Source: Sphaeroforma sirkka (Eukaryota; Opisthokonta; Ichthyosporea; Ichthyophonida). Taken from it: 64,000 nt of DNA. Below, in pieces: positions 25,511 to 35,880 of the stretch. The translations under genes were made by a program, and so were the position numbers. Positions within the stretch are counted from its first letter, which is position 1. Each line of letters starts with the position of its first letter. The DNA lies in the NCBI GenBank assembly GCA_001586965.3, contig LUCW03000373.1:17501-81500 (forward strand), written 5' to 3'. Below the pieces are notes generated by a model, which saw nothing but the letters and a program-made list of their open reading frames with translations, was not told where the DNA came from and searched no databases.

Positions 25511-26572
25511 TGTAAACTTCGATGGATATTTCTATGTTTTACACTATGTTATATAAACTAAGACACAATTTAAGTCAGTTAGGATTTAGCAGTGGTAGCT
25601 TGTGTAAGAATGGTCGGGACTGCCTCTTGGTAAGAGCCTTAATATCCTCAATCACACAGGGCGTACCTCTAGCTGTTCTTTATTGAATAGTTTTCACTAG
25701 AAGTACTGAGTGTTCATGACCACATGTCTAATTTGTAGATAGACATAAGAACGTAAGTCAAGTTAATAAATTAGCTAATATAAATAAAGTTCCATCTGAA
25801 GAAAGGTTTAAAAATAAAAATAGACTTATTGGATCTTGGAGATTGGCGGGAAGACCAAAACCTGTAAGTTGTAGTTCAGAGATTATAAAATTTAGTTTAT
25901 AATAACCTTGTTAGCGTGCGGTGTGGGGACTAATAGTAAAAGTGCTAGTGTATCTAAAGTTTGGTGCATTCGAATGAAATTATTTATGATCTCACCCTCA
26001 GTTATATACTGATGGTGTTTGTACTAGTGTTCAACCACTTGGGTTGGCCAGGGTATAGACTCATATGATCAGTATGAGAAACCTCATGCAGAACACTTTA
26101 GCACTCGGATATATATTCTAGGAATAAATATATCATATTCTCTGTTACCACACTCAATCTCGGACCTCGGCTCTCGGCTACCCGATGGCCCGTATCCTAT
26201 AAATAGAATAATCTGAGAAGAAGTCTCAAATTACTCTTACGTTCTCTCAGGCTGACCCACCTATACTTATACTAATTTGAGAACAAGTCCCAAATTACTT
26301 TTGGGCTGACGACGTAAAACGTTATTAACGTATATAGAAATACGCCTACTACTGTCGTCTTTCAATCCTACATCTACTACCGTCTCAAATAGGTCCAAGT
26401 AAATGAGTCATACCAAATACTCAGGTTATTGGAGCCATCAAAGTGAATTTAGAACACTTTGGAAATATTGGAAAAAGAACTTGTATTAAATTATTTTATA
26501 TACAAATAAAAACCAATGTGTTATCTCATTTGGTCTTGATATTTTAGACTGGCCGAAGGCCGTATTTCTACA
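25511..26572 (-). repeat. Chromovirus LTR, copy 2, interrupted by a solo LTR
   Basis: TGTAAACTTCGATGG at the left and TATTTCTACA at the right match the other copies. The match stops at 25908 and resumes at 26365, where another family's solo LTR is inserted. It is visibly older than copies 1, 3 and 4. Confidence 0.88.
25909..26364 (-). mobile_element. Solo LTR of the 34191-42653 family, inserted in copy 2
   Basis: It is the reverse complement of the LTR at 34191-34681, shorter by a few dozen bases near its downstream end. It is flanked by AACCT (25904-25908) and ATCCT (26365-26369), a 5-bp duplication with one change. The uninterrupted LTR copies have ATCCT at this point. Confidence 0.88.
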
Positions 26573-27280
26573 GAGCTGCGGAGGTCAATGGTTTGTACTC
26601 CCCTGAGATTCCGGATTTGGTCAACATGATTGATCTTCCTACGGAAGCCCTGAATGAGTTAGACAAGCCTCTGGAAGCGAGTGACGAGCGAGTGGACAAG
26701 ACCATTGAGTTTGACCGCTCGGGTTTACGCCAATTGGCAAAGGAGCTTGGTAAGTCGCTGCGTGAGCTTGCGCGTATGGAGGCGATGATAGAAGCGCAGA
26801 CCTATAACAAGGAGGCCCATCGGTTTATGAAGGTGGACAAAATTCGCTTTCATCCCAAGCCCAATGTGGCACCTGCGCGCTTGTGCTAAAGGGATGGTCT
26901 TGACAATAATCATCCTTAGCAGCTGGTACAGAAGGAGAAGTTGGATGAGATGGTGGCGCAGGGCGTTATCGAGAAGCAGACGAACGCGGACGTGCTGTGG
27001 TTGTCAAAGACGGTGATGGCCAGGAAGGATTCCCGCACGAGCCCAAGACATTGGCGTTTTTGTGCTAACTTCGCCAAGTGGCGCGCGAAGCTGGAACAGG
27101 AACCGTTTGGCATCCCTCGGAGCAGGATATGCTCCGCCACATTGTCGGAAAGCCTCGGATGACGGTGTTAGACTGCGGCAATGGCTTTGCACATTTGAAA
27201 TTGGATGAAGGAAGCCAAAATATGTTGACGTTTATGACGCCCTGGGGACGGTACGGATACACCTCCCGGATTAACTGAAG
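26573..27280 (+). mobile_element. GC-rich Ty3-like fragment: reverse transcriptase start
   Basis: Plus-strand coding-like sequence, much richer in GC than its surroundings, includes KLDEMVAQGVIEKQTNADVL and FAHLKLDEGSQNMLTFMTPW, typical of the start of a Ty3 reverse transcriptase. The left edge touches LTR copy 2 and the right edge touches the copia LTR. A broken fossil, it is the likely oldest layer of the nest together with 46050-46860. Confidence 0.75.
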
Positions 27281-27741
27281 TGAGAGACTACAGGTCTTAG
27301 GCCAGATTTTACAGCAAGAAACCATCTTTGATCTATGGAAGACATCAGAGTTAGCTCACTCCCGAGAGCTAAGTCATCAGAGTTAGCTCACTCTCGAGAT
27401 CTAATAAGGTTGCTCTCTCATAAGTTGAGTTATCACTTAACTGACTTCCGAGAGCAGATTAAGTTTCTCAACCGATTCCCGAGAGTAGATTAAGCCTGAT
27501 GCGAGAAGGCATCATGTGATCAGCGTGGGATTTAATTGTAGAGAAGTTAAAATAGAAAAGCATCGAAGTGTTAAAGTGTTCCGCATAAGGTTTCTCATAC
27601 TGACCATATGAGTTTTTACCCTGGCCAGCCCAAGCGGCTGAACACCAACACAAACAACTTAGGTATAAAACCAAAGGTGGGATCAGAAATAAATACATAC
27701 ATTTGCACTTTATATGAAGTCTACTACACTGTACTCTAACA
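27281..27741 (+). repeat. Copia left LTR
   Basis: 461 bp, TGAGAGACTACAG to TACTCTAACA. ATTTATCAGGTCACTCT follows directly and is the likely primer-binding site. The inner part shares GCATAAGGTTTCTCATACTG and TTTTTACCCTGGCCA with the LTR at 34191. Confidence 0.9.
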
Positions 27742-28013
27742 ATTTATCAGGTCACTCTGATCTCGCGTTTTTTCACTTCCCCATATTTATTTTTCACGAT
27801 GGACCTTTGATTTAAATTTTCGTCTCCGAAACGTAAATCTCGGTGACCAGTAGGTCACCAGTGTAGAACTGAATACCACTTTCAAAAAACCCACAGACCC
27901 CACCAAAACGTTGACTTGAAATTTGGATTTCCAATCAAAAAAAAATAGAAAAATACAGTAGGTAGTCTGGGGACCCACACTCCCACAGCCCCACTGTCCC
28001 ACATCCACGAAAA

Positions 28014-28562
28014 ATGTCGGGCCAGGCCGAATCCCCAATTGAGACGTTCGTCCCCAACGGCTCCTTACCCAATGACCAATGGAAATTGGACATACAAAAA
28101 TCGATCACAAACCTCTCTGCCCAGGTCAGTACTCTACAGGCCAATCTCAATCAAATTTTGGGACCGGCTCTAACAAACCCGAACAATGATAGGCCCATCT
28201 CCAAGGAGCCTTTGACTGATGACCAATGGAAATCAACCTTACACCAAATGCTCACTAACATCTGTGCAAAAACAACCAACCTTGAATCCAAACTCCGGGA
28301 CCTTAAATCCCAAACCCGTGCACCTATAGATAAAGACACACCCGACACTTTCCGATTTGGCTCCACAAGCCCGCCTGCTCCGCCTGCAAAAAGACCGCGG
28401 TCACAGGCGCCCAATAGCAGCAGTGAGCCTCCCAGCTACCGCTCAAAAGTGGACAAACCTACAAACCCGAGCCCTAAAAAAGTCCCAACCGCAGCCGCCA
28501 GTACCCAAACACCTTTTGACGAAAGTGGTGGGCCGCCCGATGCCGGACAAACCTCTTCATGA
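28014..28562 (+). CDS. Extra leader ORF of the copia element (unknown function)
   Basis: An open frame of 182 codons starts about 270 bp after the left LTR and precedes gag. The product is hydrophilic, with regular hydrophobic spacing in the first half (possible coiled coil, around DIQKSITNLSAQVSTLQANL) and a Pro/Ser/Lys-rich tail. Coding-like sequence continues toward 28920 and again after the chromovirus insert at 33285. Copia elements usually start with gag, so this is an addition or a highly diverged gag-like gene. I do not recognise it. Confidence 0.5.
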   Translation: MSGQAESPIETFVPNGSLPNDQWKLDIQKSITNLSAQVSTLQANLNQILGPALTNPNNDRPISKEPLTDDQWKSTLHQMLTNICAKTTNLESKLRDLKSQTRAPIDKDTPDTFRFGSTSPPAPPAKRPRSQAPNSSSEPPSYRSKVDKPTNPSPKKVPTAAASTQTPFDESGGPPDAGQTSS

Positions 28563-28920
28563 AATGGATGACATAACTCCGGTATGGCTCTTCTTCCGAG
28601 CAATTTTCCCTAACGGCAAGCCCCCCATCCCAATCTGTATTTGAAAATACTGGCATGCCCAACCAGTCCTCAATCGCCACCACTTTCTCTGGTATCTTCC
28701 GTCTAAATCGGTATCTCAACCAAATCGCCGCGGAAGCTCCACCAGTTTCATCCGCCTTTGTGTTCCTAGCGACTCTGTCGCCCAGGTAAAACGACATGCA
28801 GCACTTACATGGAAATGGCAGTTTGATGAAAACATCGACCCCCGCTCCCAACAACGTCCCGACACTACGAACGCAGCTTTAATCCATTATCTCCGCACCA
28901 AGCGGGAGGCCCGCTGCACA

Positions 28921-29516
28921 TGTAAACTTCGATGGAAATTACTAGGTTTCAAACTATAATAAACTAAAATACAATTTAGTCAGTTAGGATTTAGCAGTGG
29001 TAGCTTGTGTAAGAATGATCGGGACTGCCTCTTGTTAAGAGCCTAAATATCCTCGATCACACAGGGCGTACCTCTAGCTGTTCTTTATTGAATAATTTTC
29101 ACTAGAAGTACTAAGTGTTCATGGCCACTTGCCTAATTTGTAAATAGACATAATAACGTAAGTCACGTTAATACATTAGCTGATATAAATAAAGTTCCAT
29201 CTGAAGAAAAGTTAAAAAAAAGAAAAAAGACTTATTGGATTTTGGAGATTGGCGGGAGGACCAAAATCTATAAGTAGTAGTTCGGAGATTATAAAATTTA
29301 GTTTATAATATCCTACATCTACTAATGTCTCAAATAGGTCCAAGTAGATGAGTCATACCAAATACTCAGGCTATTGGAGCCATCAAAGTGAATTTAGAAC
29401 ACTTTGGAAATATTGGAAAAGAGCATGTATTAAATTATTTAAAATACAAATAAAAACCAATGTATTATCTCAATTGATCTTGATATTTTAGACTGACCGG
29501 AGGCCGTATTTCTACA
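28921..29516 (-). repeat. Chromovirus LTR, copy 3 (downstream LTR)
   Basis: TGTAAACTTCG to TTTCTACA, nearly identical to copies 1 and 4. Confidence 0.92.
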
Positions 29517-29643
29517 TAGCCCCAGTAGCTTTTAGAACTACGAACGTACGTTAAGATACGATCTAGTTGGTAAAGCGAAAACCAAAGTAAAAAACGGTTT
29601 CGGTCATGACTTATCGAGTAAGTATGTGGCTATATGTACGAGT

Positions 29644-30651
29644 TCAAGACTCATGTTGTACTCTATGTCGTTTAGTATTTGGTCCAGTAACCATTTCCGA
29701 TGTAGGCGCCTTACGTTTATTATTTGGTAAGGTAATAGCCAAAGGCTGTTCTTTATTAGTAAGTAAGTTTGAACAATTTTCTGCACTGTTGGTAAGCAGA
29801 TCAGAAAGTTTAGTCACGTAGGAAGTAGGTGGCAAATAGGGAATTTCAGATCCGTCAGGGTTTGTAGTCACCTGAGGAAACCCTTTTCGTTTATCTCGTG
29901 TGTTCTTATGTAAACGCTTATTCCATTTCTTATTAAAGATACGAAGAAAGTCGCGAGATTCACGAAATGCATCGGAGGTTAGCCAAGCTACTGTCCCATC
30001 CATGAAACGGGTCTTGTAGTAAGTGTAACCGTCTTCGGATGTTTTGTCAATTATATCTTTGACTTGTGACTCCATAACTGGTACATCAGAATCAAATGAG
30101 CGAGCGAATGAGAGTTCGGAGGTAGGGATACGGTGAGTGCCTAGATTGGTTGCGCTAGTACCATCAATGTTATTCACTTCGTAAGTATCACTCTTCTCAT
30201 CATGGTAGGAAATAACAAAAGGTCCTATCGTCTTAGAAGAGAGTTCGGTAACGTTGGCGTTTCGATTTATAATGTTAACGTAATCGCCGACTTTGAACTG
30301 AACAATGTTCTTAGTGTTATTCCATCGGTCATACGCTTTAAGTAGGACGCGATTTTTGTGCTCGAGTAAACAGGGGTAAACAACGTTCTGCATATGCTCG
30401 ATCTTTTGTAGCCACGGGGTAGCGTGTTTCTCGGGCGCAGTTTTATCAAACGTTGCTTGTAATTCACTATAGCGGCCAAAGAAATAGTGAAACGGGAGTG
30501 TTCCAGTTTGAGGATTCATGCAGTTATTCATTTGAGTCTGAACCCATTTCAAATGATAAGGCCACATAGTACTGTCAGTGCTTAACTTGGACGTCCAGTA
30601 AGTCCTTGCAATCCTCTTTGTGCCAACCGTTAGTACCCTTGCAAATAACAC
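29644..30651 (-). CDS. Chromovirus integrase C-terminal region with chromodomain-like tail (fossil)
   Basis: The minus-strand frame contains the end of an integrase core (MWPYHLKWVQTQMNNCMNPQ, GTLPFHYFFGRY), an SH3-like segment (FKVGDYVNIINRNANV, GPFVISYHD) and a chromodomain-like stretch (VKDIIDKTSEDGYTYYKTRF, DGTVAWLTSDAF). A basic tail with KKWNKRLHKN follows. Chromovirus integrases use such tails to read histone marks. Confidence 0.8.
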   Translation of the reverse strand: MLFARVLTVGTKRIARTYWTSKLSTDSTMWPYHLKWVQTQMNNCMNPQTGTLPFHYFFGRYSELQATFDKTAPEKHATPWLQKIEHMQNVVYPCLLEHKNRVLLKAYDRWNNTKNIVQFKVGDYVNIINRNANVTELSSKTIGPFVISYHDEKSDTYEVNNIDGTSATNLGTHRIPTSELSFARSFDSDVPVMESQVKDIIDKTSEDGYTYYKTRFMDGTVAWLTSDAFRESRDFLRIFNKKWNKRLHKNTRDKRKGFPQVTTNPDGSEIPYLPPTSYVTKLSDLLTNSAENCSNLLTNKEQPLAITLPNNKRKAPTSEMVTGPNTKRHRVQHES

Positions 30652-32321
30652 ACTCTTTCATATAGTGTCCAAAATCTGGCTTGCCTGGTGCACACTTAAC
30701 AGGGTCGTGTCTACCATTCCACTTGCCATTACGTTTTGTGAGGTTGTAACCACACTTCTTGCAAGGCGCTCTCACCTTCTTTTCACCTTCCGGTTCGGTA
30801 GAAGTAGAGCCAGTACCCCCTCCAGTAGTAGTGCGAGGTTTCTTAGTACTACGCGCAGTGTTAGTCTCTACTGCGTTACGCTTAGTGAACTGGGTGTAGC
30901 TCGTGGTACTAAGTACTCTAGTAGAGGGATTGGTATGCTTGTGAACTATCTTCTCAAAGACAGACCAAGGCATAGATCGCAAATCACCATAGGCGATGAT
31001 GTCATCATTGACTTTCTTAAAGAGGTTAGCTCCCAGAGTCTCCATCATCTGACAAATTAATAAATATTCGCCAGTATAGGTACGACCACCCATCCGAGTA
31101 TTCATATGTGTCATATGAGCTAGAGCACCTCGAATAGTGGTATCGTTCGCAAAGAACTTGCGAGACTCTAGAAGCTCACGGTCACGTGCATCTTCAAAAA
31201 AAGTGTTAAGTATATTATCACGCCACTGGTGCCAGGGTAGGGCTTTCCAGTTGGGCTCATGAGCCTTCAAGATAGTCCGCCATTCACCTGGCTAACAGAA
31301 ATGAATAAAGGCATTCATCATCTGCTTATCCTTAAGGCTGGCAGACTCCTTAAGTTGGTCGAAGGCCTTCAGTGTCTCCACAGTACTCTCATTAGTAGAT
31401 AAATCGACCTCAGCCTGCGCGTTACCTAGCTGCTTTATAAAGCTTGGTTCTAAGTGTTCACGAGGCTCATGCTCAGTGCTACGGGCTGCTAGTGCCAAGA
31501 TGGTGTCTATTTCCTTTCTCTTGTTATCGATTAGATAGCGAATGTTATCCGCTTTCCTATCGTCAAGGTCAGAGTCATTCAATAGACGGTCCTCAAGGAC
31601 TTGCATACCAGAGCGTAATAGCCTGAGACGAGTATGTCTGGTTCTCACTTCCTCATCCTCAGGATTAGAGCGGGAACTCTCTAACGAGGTACTGGTGTAG
31701 CGATTGCCAAAATCGTGATTACCAGGGTTAGTTGGCAAATAAGGGTCGATATTACGAGGATGGTACGCCTCATCGAGTTCCATACGATCATATCCTCTGA
31801 CAGGGTTAGGTTTGTCAAGAGGATGGTCAATGGTAGCATCAGAGCTATAGAGATTAAATTTTGAAATATTTTCTCTCTCGCCAGTGGTAACTGGCTTAGT
31901 GGTAAACATACTGGCTGGTAAACCAGTAGGTCTCGGGTTCGAAACTCGGCCCGATTTTCTTCTTCTTCTTCGGTATAGGAATAATATCAGCCAAGTGGGA
32001 CACGATAGAGGGGTCCACGACTGCTGCTGCCGCTAGCTCCTTCAAGAGCGCTTCAGTGCGGTTCAATTGGCGTCGAGATTGAGAGGATCCGACCACTCGT
32101 TGTCGAGTTATGGCGTCCTCAGCTTCGGCCCCAAGATTTGAGCTGAATGGAATGGCTTCTCCATCGATGGCGAAACCGAAATTTTCGGACAGGTCCGATA
32201 CTTCCTTTTCACTCCGGATTTGTGCTGGAGTGTCCTTTAGATGTGGAGTTATAATGCCCCCGACATTCGTATCTACGAATTTTCCAGCCTTTCGACGTTT
32301 ATCCCCAATATTTGACGGCAC
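30575..32321 (-). CDS. Chromovirus gag region (fossil)
   Basis: Frames at 30575-31270, 31292-31909 and 31896-32321 carry gag-like sequence. The C-terminal piece has a Cys/His cluster (CKKCGYN, HDPVKCAPG, HYMKECVICKG, WHKEDC) that looks like a zinc-binding nucleocapsid. The acidic N-terminal part continues upstream to about 32604. The region is broken. Confidence 0.75.
31886..31955 (+). other. tRNA-Thr-like sequence inside chromovirus gag (younger copy)
   Basis: On the + strand CTTAGTGGTAAACAT, ACTGGCTGGTAAACCAGT and CTCGGGTTCGAAACTCGG follow D, anticodon and T arms, with GGT in the anticodon position. The anticodon stem is one base out of register and no good acceptor stem is seen. It may be a tRNA remnant captured in gag. 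Confidence 0.45.
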
Positions 32322-32688
32322 GTGGTCAAGGGCAAGCTGGGGTCCTGAGCTTCACTCCTAGGTGATACACGGACGCTGGCGAGCCTTTCCGCGGTAGTAG
32401 ATACCTCTTCTTCCAAGGCTTTAGGATCCGACGAGTCATCCTCAGAATAATCCTCTGTACCAACCTCAGAATTTGCTTCCCCAACAGTTTCCTCGGCAGG
32501 CTCAACTCCAGACAGGCTAGGTGTTTCCACAGGGACCTCAGGAACCTCGGCAGGCTTAGCAGGCTTAGAGCTAGCGGCTCCCTTGCCTTTAGAAGTACCC
32601 TTAGCCATAGTATTTGCTGGATAGTAAATCGATGTCAGACAGTCTAGAAGCAGTACACTACTGTAACTACTAATTAACTGAAAAATAT

Positions 32689-33284
32689 GTAAACATCGAT
32701 GGAAATTACTAGGTTTCAAACTATAATAAACTAAAATACAATTTAGTCAGTTAGGATTTAGCAGTGGTAGCTTGTATAAGAATGATCGGGACTGCCTCTT
32801 GTTAAGAGCCTAAATATCCTCGATCACACAGGGCGTACCTCTAGCTGTTCTTTATTGAATAATTTTCACTAGAAGTACTAAGTGTTCATGACCACTTGCC
32901 TAATTTGTAAATAGACATAATAACGTAAGTCACGTTAATACATTAGCTGATATAAATAAAGTTCCATCTGAAGAAAAGTTAAAAAAAAAAAAAAAGACTT
33001 ATTGGATTTTGGAGATTGGCGGGAGGACCAAAATCTATAAGTAGTAGTTCGGAGATTATAAAATTTAGTTTATAATATCCTACATCTACTAATGTCTCAA
33101 ATAGGTCCAAGTAGATGAGTCATACCAAATACTCAGGCTATTGGAGCCATCAAAGTGAATTTAGAACACTTTAGAAATATTGGAAAAAGAGCTTGTACTA
33201 AATTATTTAAAATACAAATAAAAACCAATGTATTATCTCAATTGATCTTGATATTTTAGACTGACCGGAGCCCGTATTTCTACA
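32689..33284 (-). repeat. Chromovirus LTR, copy 4 (upstream LTR)
   Basis: 596 bp, TGTAAACATCG to TTTCTACA, pairs with 28921-29516. Confidence 0.92.
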
Positions 33285-33570
33285 CACACATGAACGAGCG
33301 CCAAAAATTCTTGACCGCAGCATGGATACACTACTGATCCCACTTGTCAATTCCACTAACGCAGACATCCTCCAATCTACCGCGGATCGTCTCCAGAAGG
33401 CCTACCAAGCAAAGCATAATGCAAACCTCTTCTCACCTAACCCGCAAATCTCGGCAAATGCTAATCTTTCCTGAACCACTACAGCGACTACGAGAGCCAT
33501 ACCATATGTTCATTTATTGTAATATACATACTTGTCATTTTTTGAAATAAATATTATTATCCCTATCAAT

Positions 33571-34190
33571 ATGCCTACTGTGAACTCTAAGGATATTAAG
33601 ACCACCACTAGTCGACTGGCTTCCTTGGAAAACCCAGACAAGTATATCCGTGAATTGTGAAGGAATCCCAACAATATTGACCGATCCGACCCCGTCTAGA
33701 GGCAATCGATGAACACCCAAGGAAATCGCTGAGGCATATTGGATTAACAACCGCACCTTATCTCCACTGCTGCAAATGGAGATCAGCCAATTCATTGATA
33801 AGCCGTGGGAAGCTTTTGCCGCACTGAAACGCAAGTTTGAAGCCCTGACCAAAGATAATGAACCGCATCACGCAAGAACGGAATGAATCTTACGCCAGCC
33901 TTATTAGTCGTCTCAACACGGCATATGTGAAATTCAAAAACGTCGGAGGTACGAAGTCTAACAACAGCCTATGTGCTATTCTACGGCAGGCTGTGAACGA
34001 CGAGAATCAGACTGTTAAGATTACCTTAAAGACACCCGCTAGGATGGCCATGTCGTATGATGAGCTCACCACGTATCTCATCGCATTGGACCCAGATGAA
34101 AGTGACCCATCAACCATTGTGCATGGTGCGCATGCAGCTATATCGACAAAAAAATTGTGCATTCTGCAATAATCGTGGGCATTCCATTGG
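33571..34190 (+). CDS. Copia gag, first part (fossil)
   Basis: Sequence from 33571 (MPTVNSKDIKTTTSRLASLE) through 33858-34172 (RITQERNESYASLISRLNTA, MAMSYDELTTYLIAL) matches the Ty1/copia gag pattern. The non-autonomous LTR element enters at 34191, and gag sequence resumes at 42654. Confidence 0.75.
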
Positions 34191-34681
34191 TGAGAGACTA
34201 CAGTAGTAGGCGTGTTTCTACATACGTTGATAACGTTTTACGTCGTCAGCCCGAGAGTAATTTGGGACTTGTTCTCAAATTAAAACAAGTATAGGTGGAT
34301 CAGCCTGAGAGAACGTAAGAGTAATTTGAGACTTCTTCTCAGATTATTCTATTTATAGGATACGGGCCATCGGGTAGCCGAGAGCCGAGGTCCGAGACTG
34401 AGTGTGGTAACAGAGAATATGATATATTTCTTTCCAGAAAATATATCCGAGTGCTAAAGTGTTCTGCATAAGGTTTCTCATACTGATCATATGAATTTTT
34501 ACCCTGGCCAACCCAAGTGGTTGAACACTAGTACAAACACCATCAGTATATAACTGAGGGTGAGATCATAAATAAATTCATTCGAATGCACCATAAATTA
34601 GATACACTAGCACTTTACTATTAGTCCCCACACCGCACGCCAACAACTTAGATTGAAAGTCTACTACATTGTACTCTAACA
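34191..34681 (+). repeat. Left LTR of the non-autonomous element
   Basis: 491 bp, TGAGAGACTACAGTAGTAGG to GTACTCTAACA. Confidence 0.93.
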
Positions 34682-34698
34682 ACTTATCAGGCCACTCT
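34682..34698 (+). other. Primer-binding site of the non-autonomous element
   Basis: ACTTATCAGGCCACTCT follows the LTR directly. The copia element has ATTTATCAGGTCACTCT in the same place. The matching tRNA was not identified. Confidence 0.65.
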
Positions 34699-34732
34699 AC
34701 TCTCGAGCTACCAACCTATACTACTCTCCAAG

Positions 34733-34856
34733 CCAGCCCAGCCCAGCCCAGCCCAGCCCAGCCCAGGCCCAGCCCAGCCCAGCCCAGCCCAGCCCAGCCC
34801 AGCTCAGCTCAGCTCAGCTCAGCTCAGCTCAGCTCAGCTCAGCTCAGCCAGCAAGC
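34733..34856. repeat. CAGCC / CAGCT tandem array
   Basis: A run of CAGCC units (with one CAGGCC break) passes into a run of CAGCT units. It lies in the leader of the non-autonomous LTR element. Confidence 0.92.
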
Positions 34857-34875
34857 TAACCGGGGCAGATAGTCC

Positions 34876-35095
34876 TGTGCCCCTGAGTCCCTGAGTCCAT
34901 GAGTCCCTGAGTCCCTGAGTCCCTGAGTCCCTGAGTCCCTGAGTCCCTGAGTCCCTGAGTCCCTGAGTCCCTGAGTCCCTGAGTCCCTGAATCCCTGAGT
35001 CCCTGAGTCCCTGAGTCCCTGAGTCCCTGAGTCCCTGAGTCCCTGAGTCCCTGAGTCCCTGAGTCCCTGAGTCCCTGAGTCCCTGAGTCCCTGAG
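34876..35095. repeat. 8-bp CCCTGAGT tandem array
   Basis: About 27 almost perfect copies of CCCTGAGT (two or three variants, such as CCATGAGT and CCCTGAAT). Diverged GAGC/GAGACC repeats continue to about 35165. Confidence 0.95.
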
Positions 35096-35532
35096 CACTG
35101 AGCTCTGAGTTCTGAGCTCCGAGACCCGAGACCCGAGACCGAGACCTCAGCCCTGAGCCCTGAGTCAGCCTACTTTATAGATAGCCTCAGAGTCTACTCT
35201 ATCTTGAATTTTCGTCGCCTGGAGTATTTTTGGCCCCGTCGACCCGTAGCAGCCCAGCACCAATTTTTTTTTTTTTTTCTTCGCCAGCACCAACCATCAA
35301 TCGAGATAAGTTTATTTGTGATTATTTTTTTGTGCGAAATTTTTTTTCGTCAAATTTTGACCTGCTAGAAGTTCAGTGATTTTTGCAATTTTTTTTGGCT
35401 CCTGTTGCAAATATTTTGCAACACGATTCTTTTTTCGGATATTCGTCACCAGTCTTCGTATCTTCAGCAGCTAGCGATTTTACGACAACGACCAAACGAC
35501 GACAAATAAGACACTACTATGCCACAGAGCAG

Positions 35533-35819
35533 GAGAAAATCTTTCGGAATATAAGCCTCAAGACCGTCGAGGCCCAAAACACGTTTTTTCTGACATTTTC
35601 TAAGAAAAGTAAAAATCACACACACAAATAGACATCAATACACCTACAACACACCTCACCTACAGTCACAGCGGTAGTATCGCTACCTAACACGCATACG
35701 ATGTGGGTCGTAGCACTGTATAGCCTAATTAGACTACGTTCTTTCCAATGAGCACATCGGATTTCTCACACGATGTAGATAAGCCCCACTTTTTGCCATC
35801 AGAAGGCGAGATCACTTTG
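35533..35819 (+). repeat. Left terminal inverted repeat of the DNA transposon
   Basis: Starts GAGAAAATCTTTCGGAATAT. It shares GCATACGATGTGGGTCGTAG and TTTTTGCCATCAGAAGGCGA with the right repeat in inverse orientation. By eye the arms are about 85% identical. Confidence 0.93.
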
Positions 35820-35880
35820 CGCTCCGATCACGTAGTAAACTACTTTTATCTAAATATCATTAGGTTTCACACTAGCAACC

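Larger units (their letters stand above)
28921..33284 (-). mobile_element. Ty3 chromovirus, internally deleted, inserted in copia
   Basis: LTRs 28921-29516 and 32689-33284 are both 596 bp and differ at only a handful of positions. CACA lies at both outer edges (28917-28920 and 33285-33288), but in low-complexity sequence. On the minus strand the internal region holds gag and then an integrase C-terminal part with a chromodomain-like end. Protease, reverse transcriptase and RNase H are absent. It looks young by LTR identity. It is broken and a fossil. Confidence 0.9.

Noticed and set aside
34856-35098. 80-codon frame of RDSGTQGL repeats
   Set aside because: Translation of the 8-bp CCCTGAGT array in three frames' common period of 24 bp.
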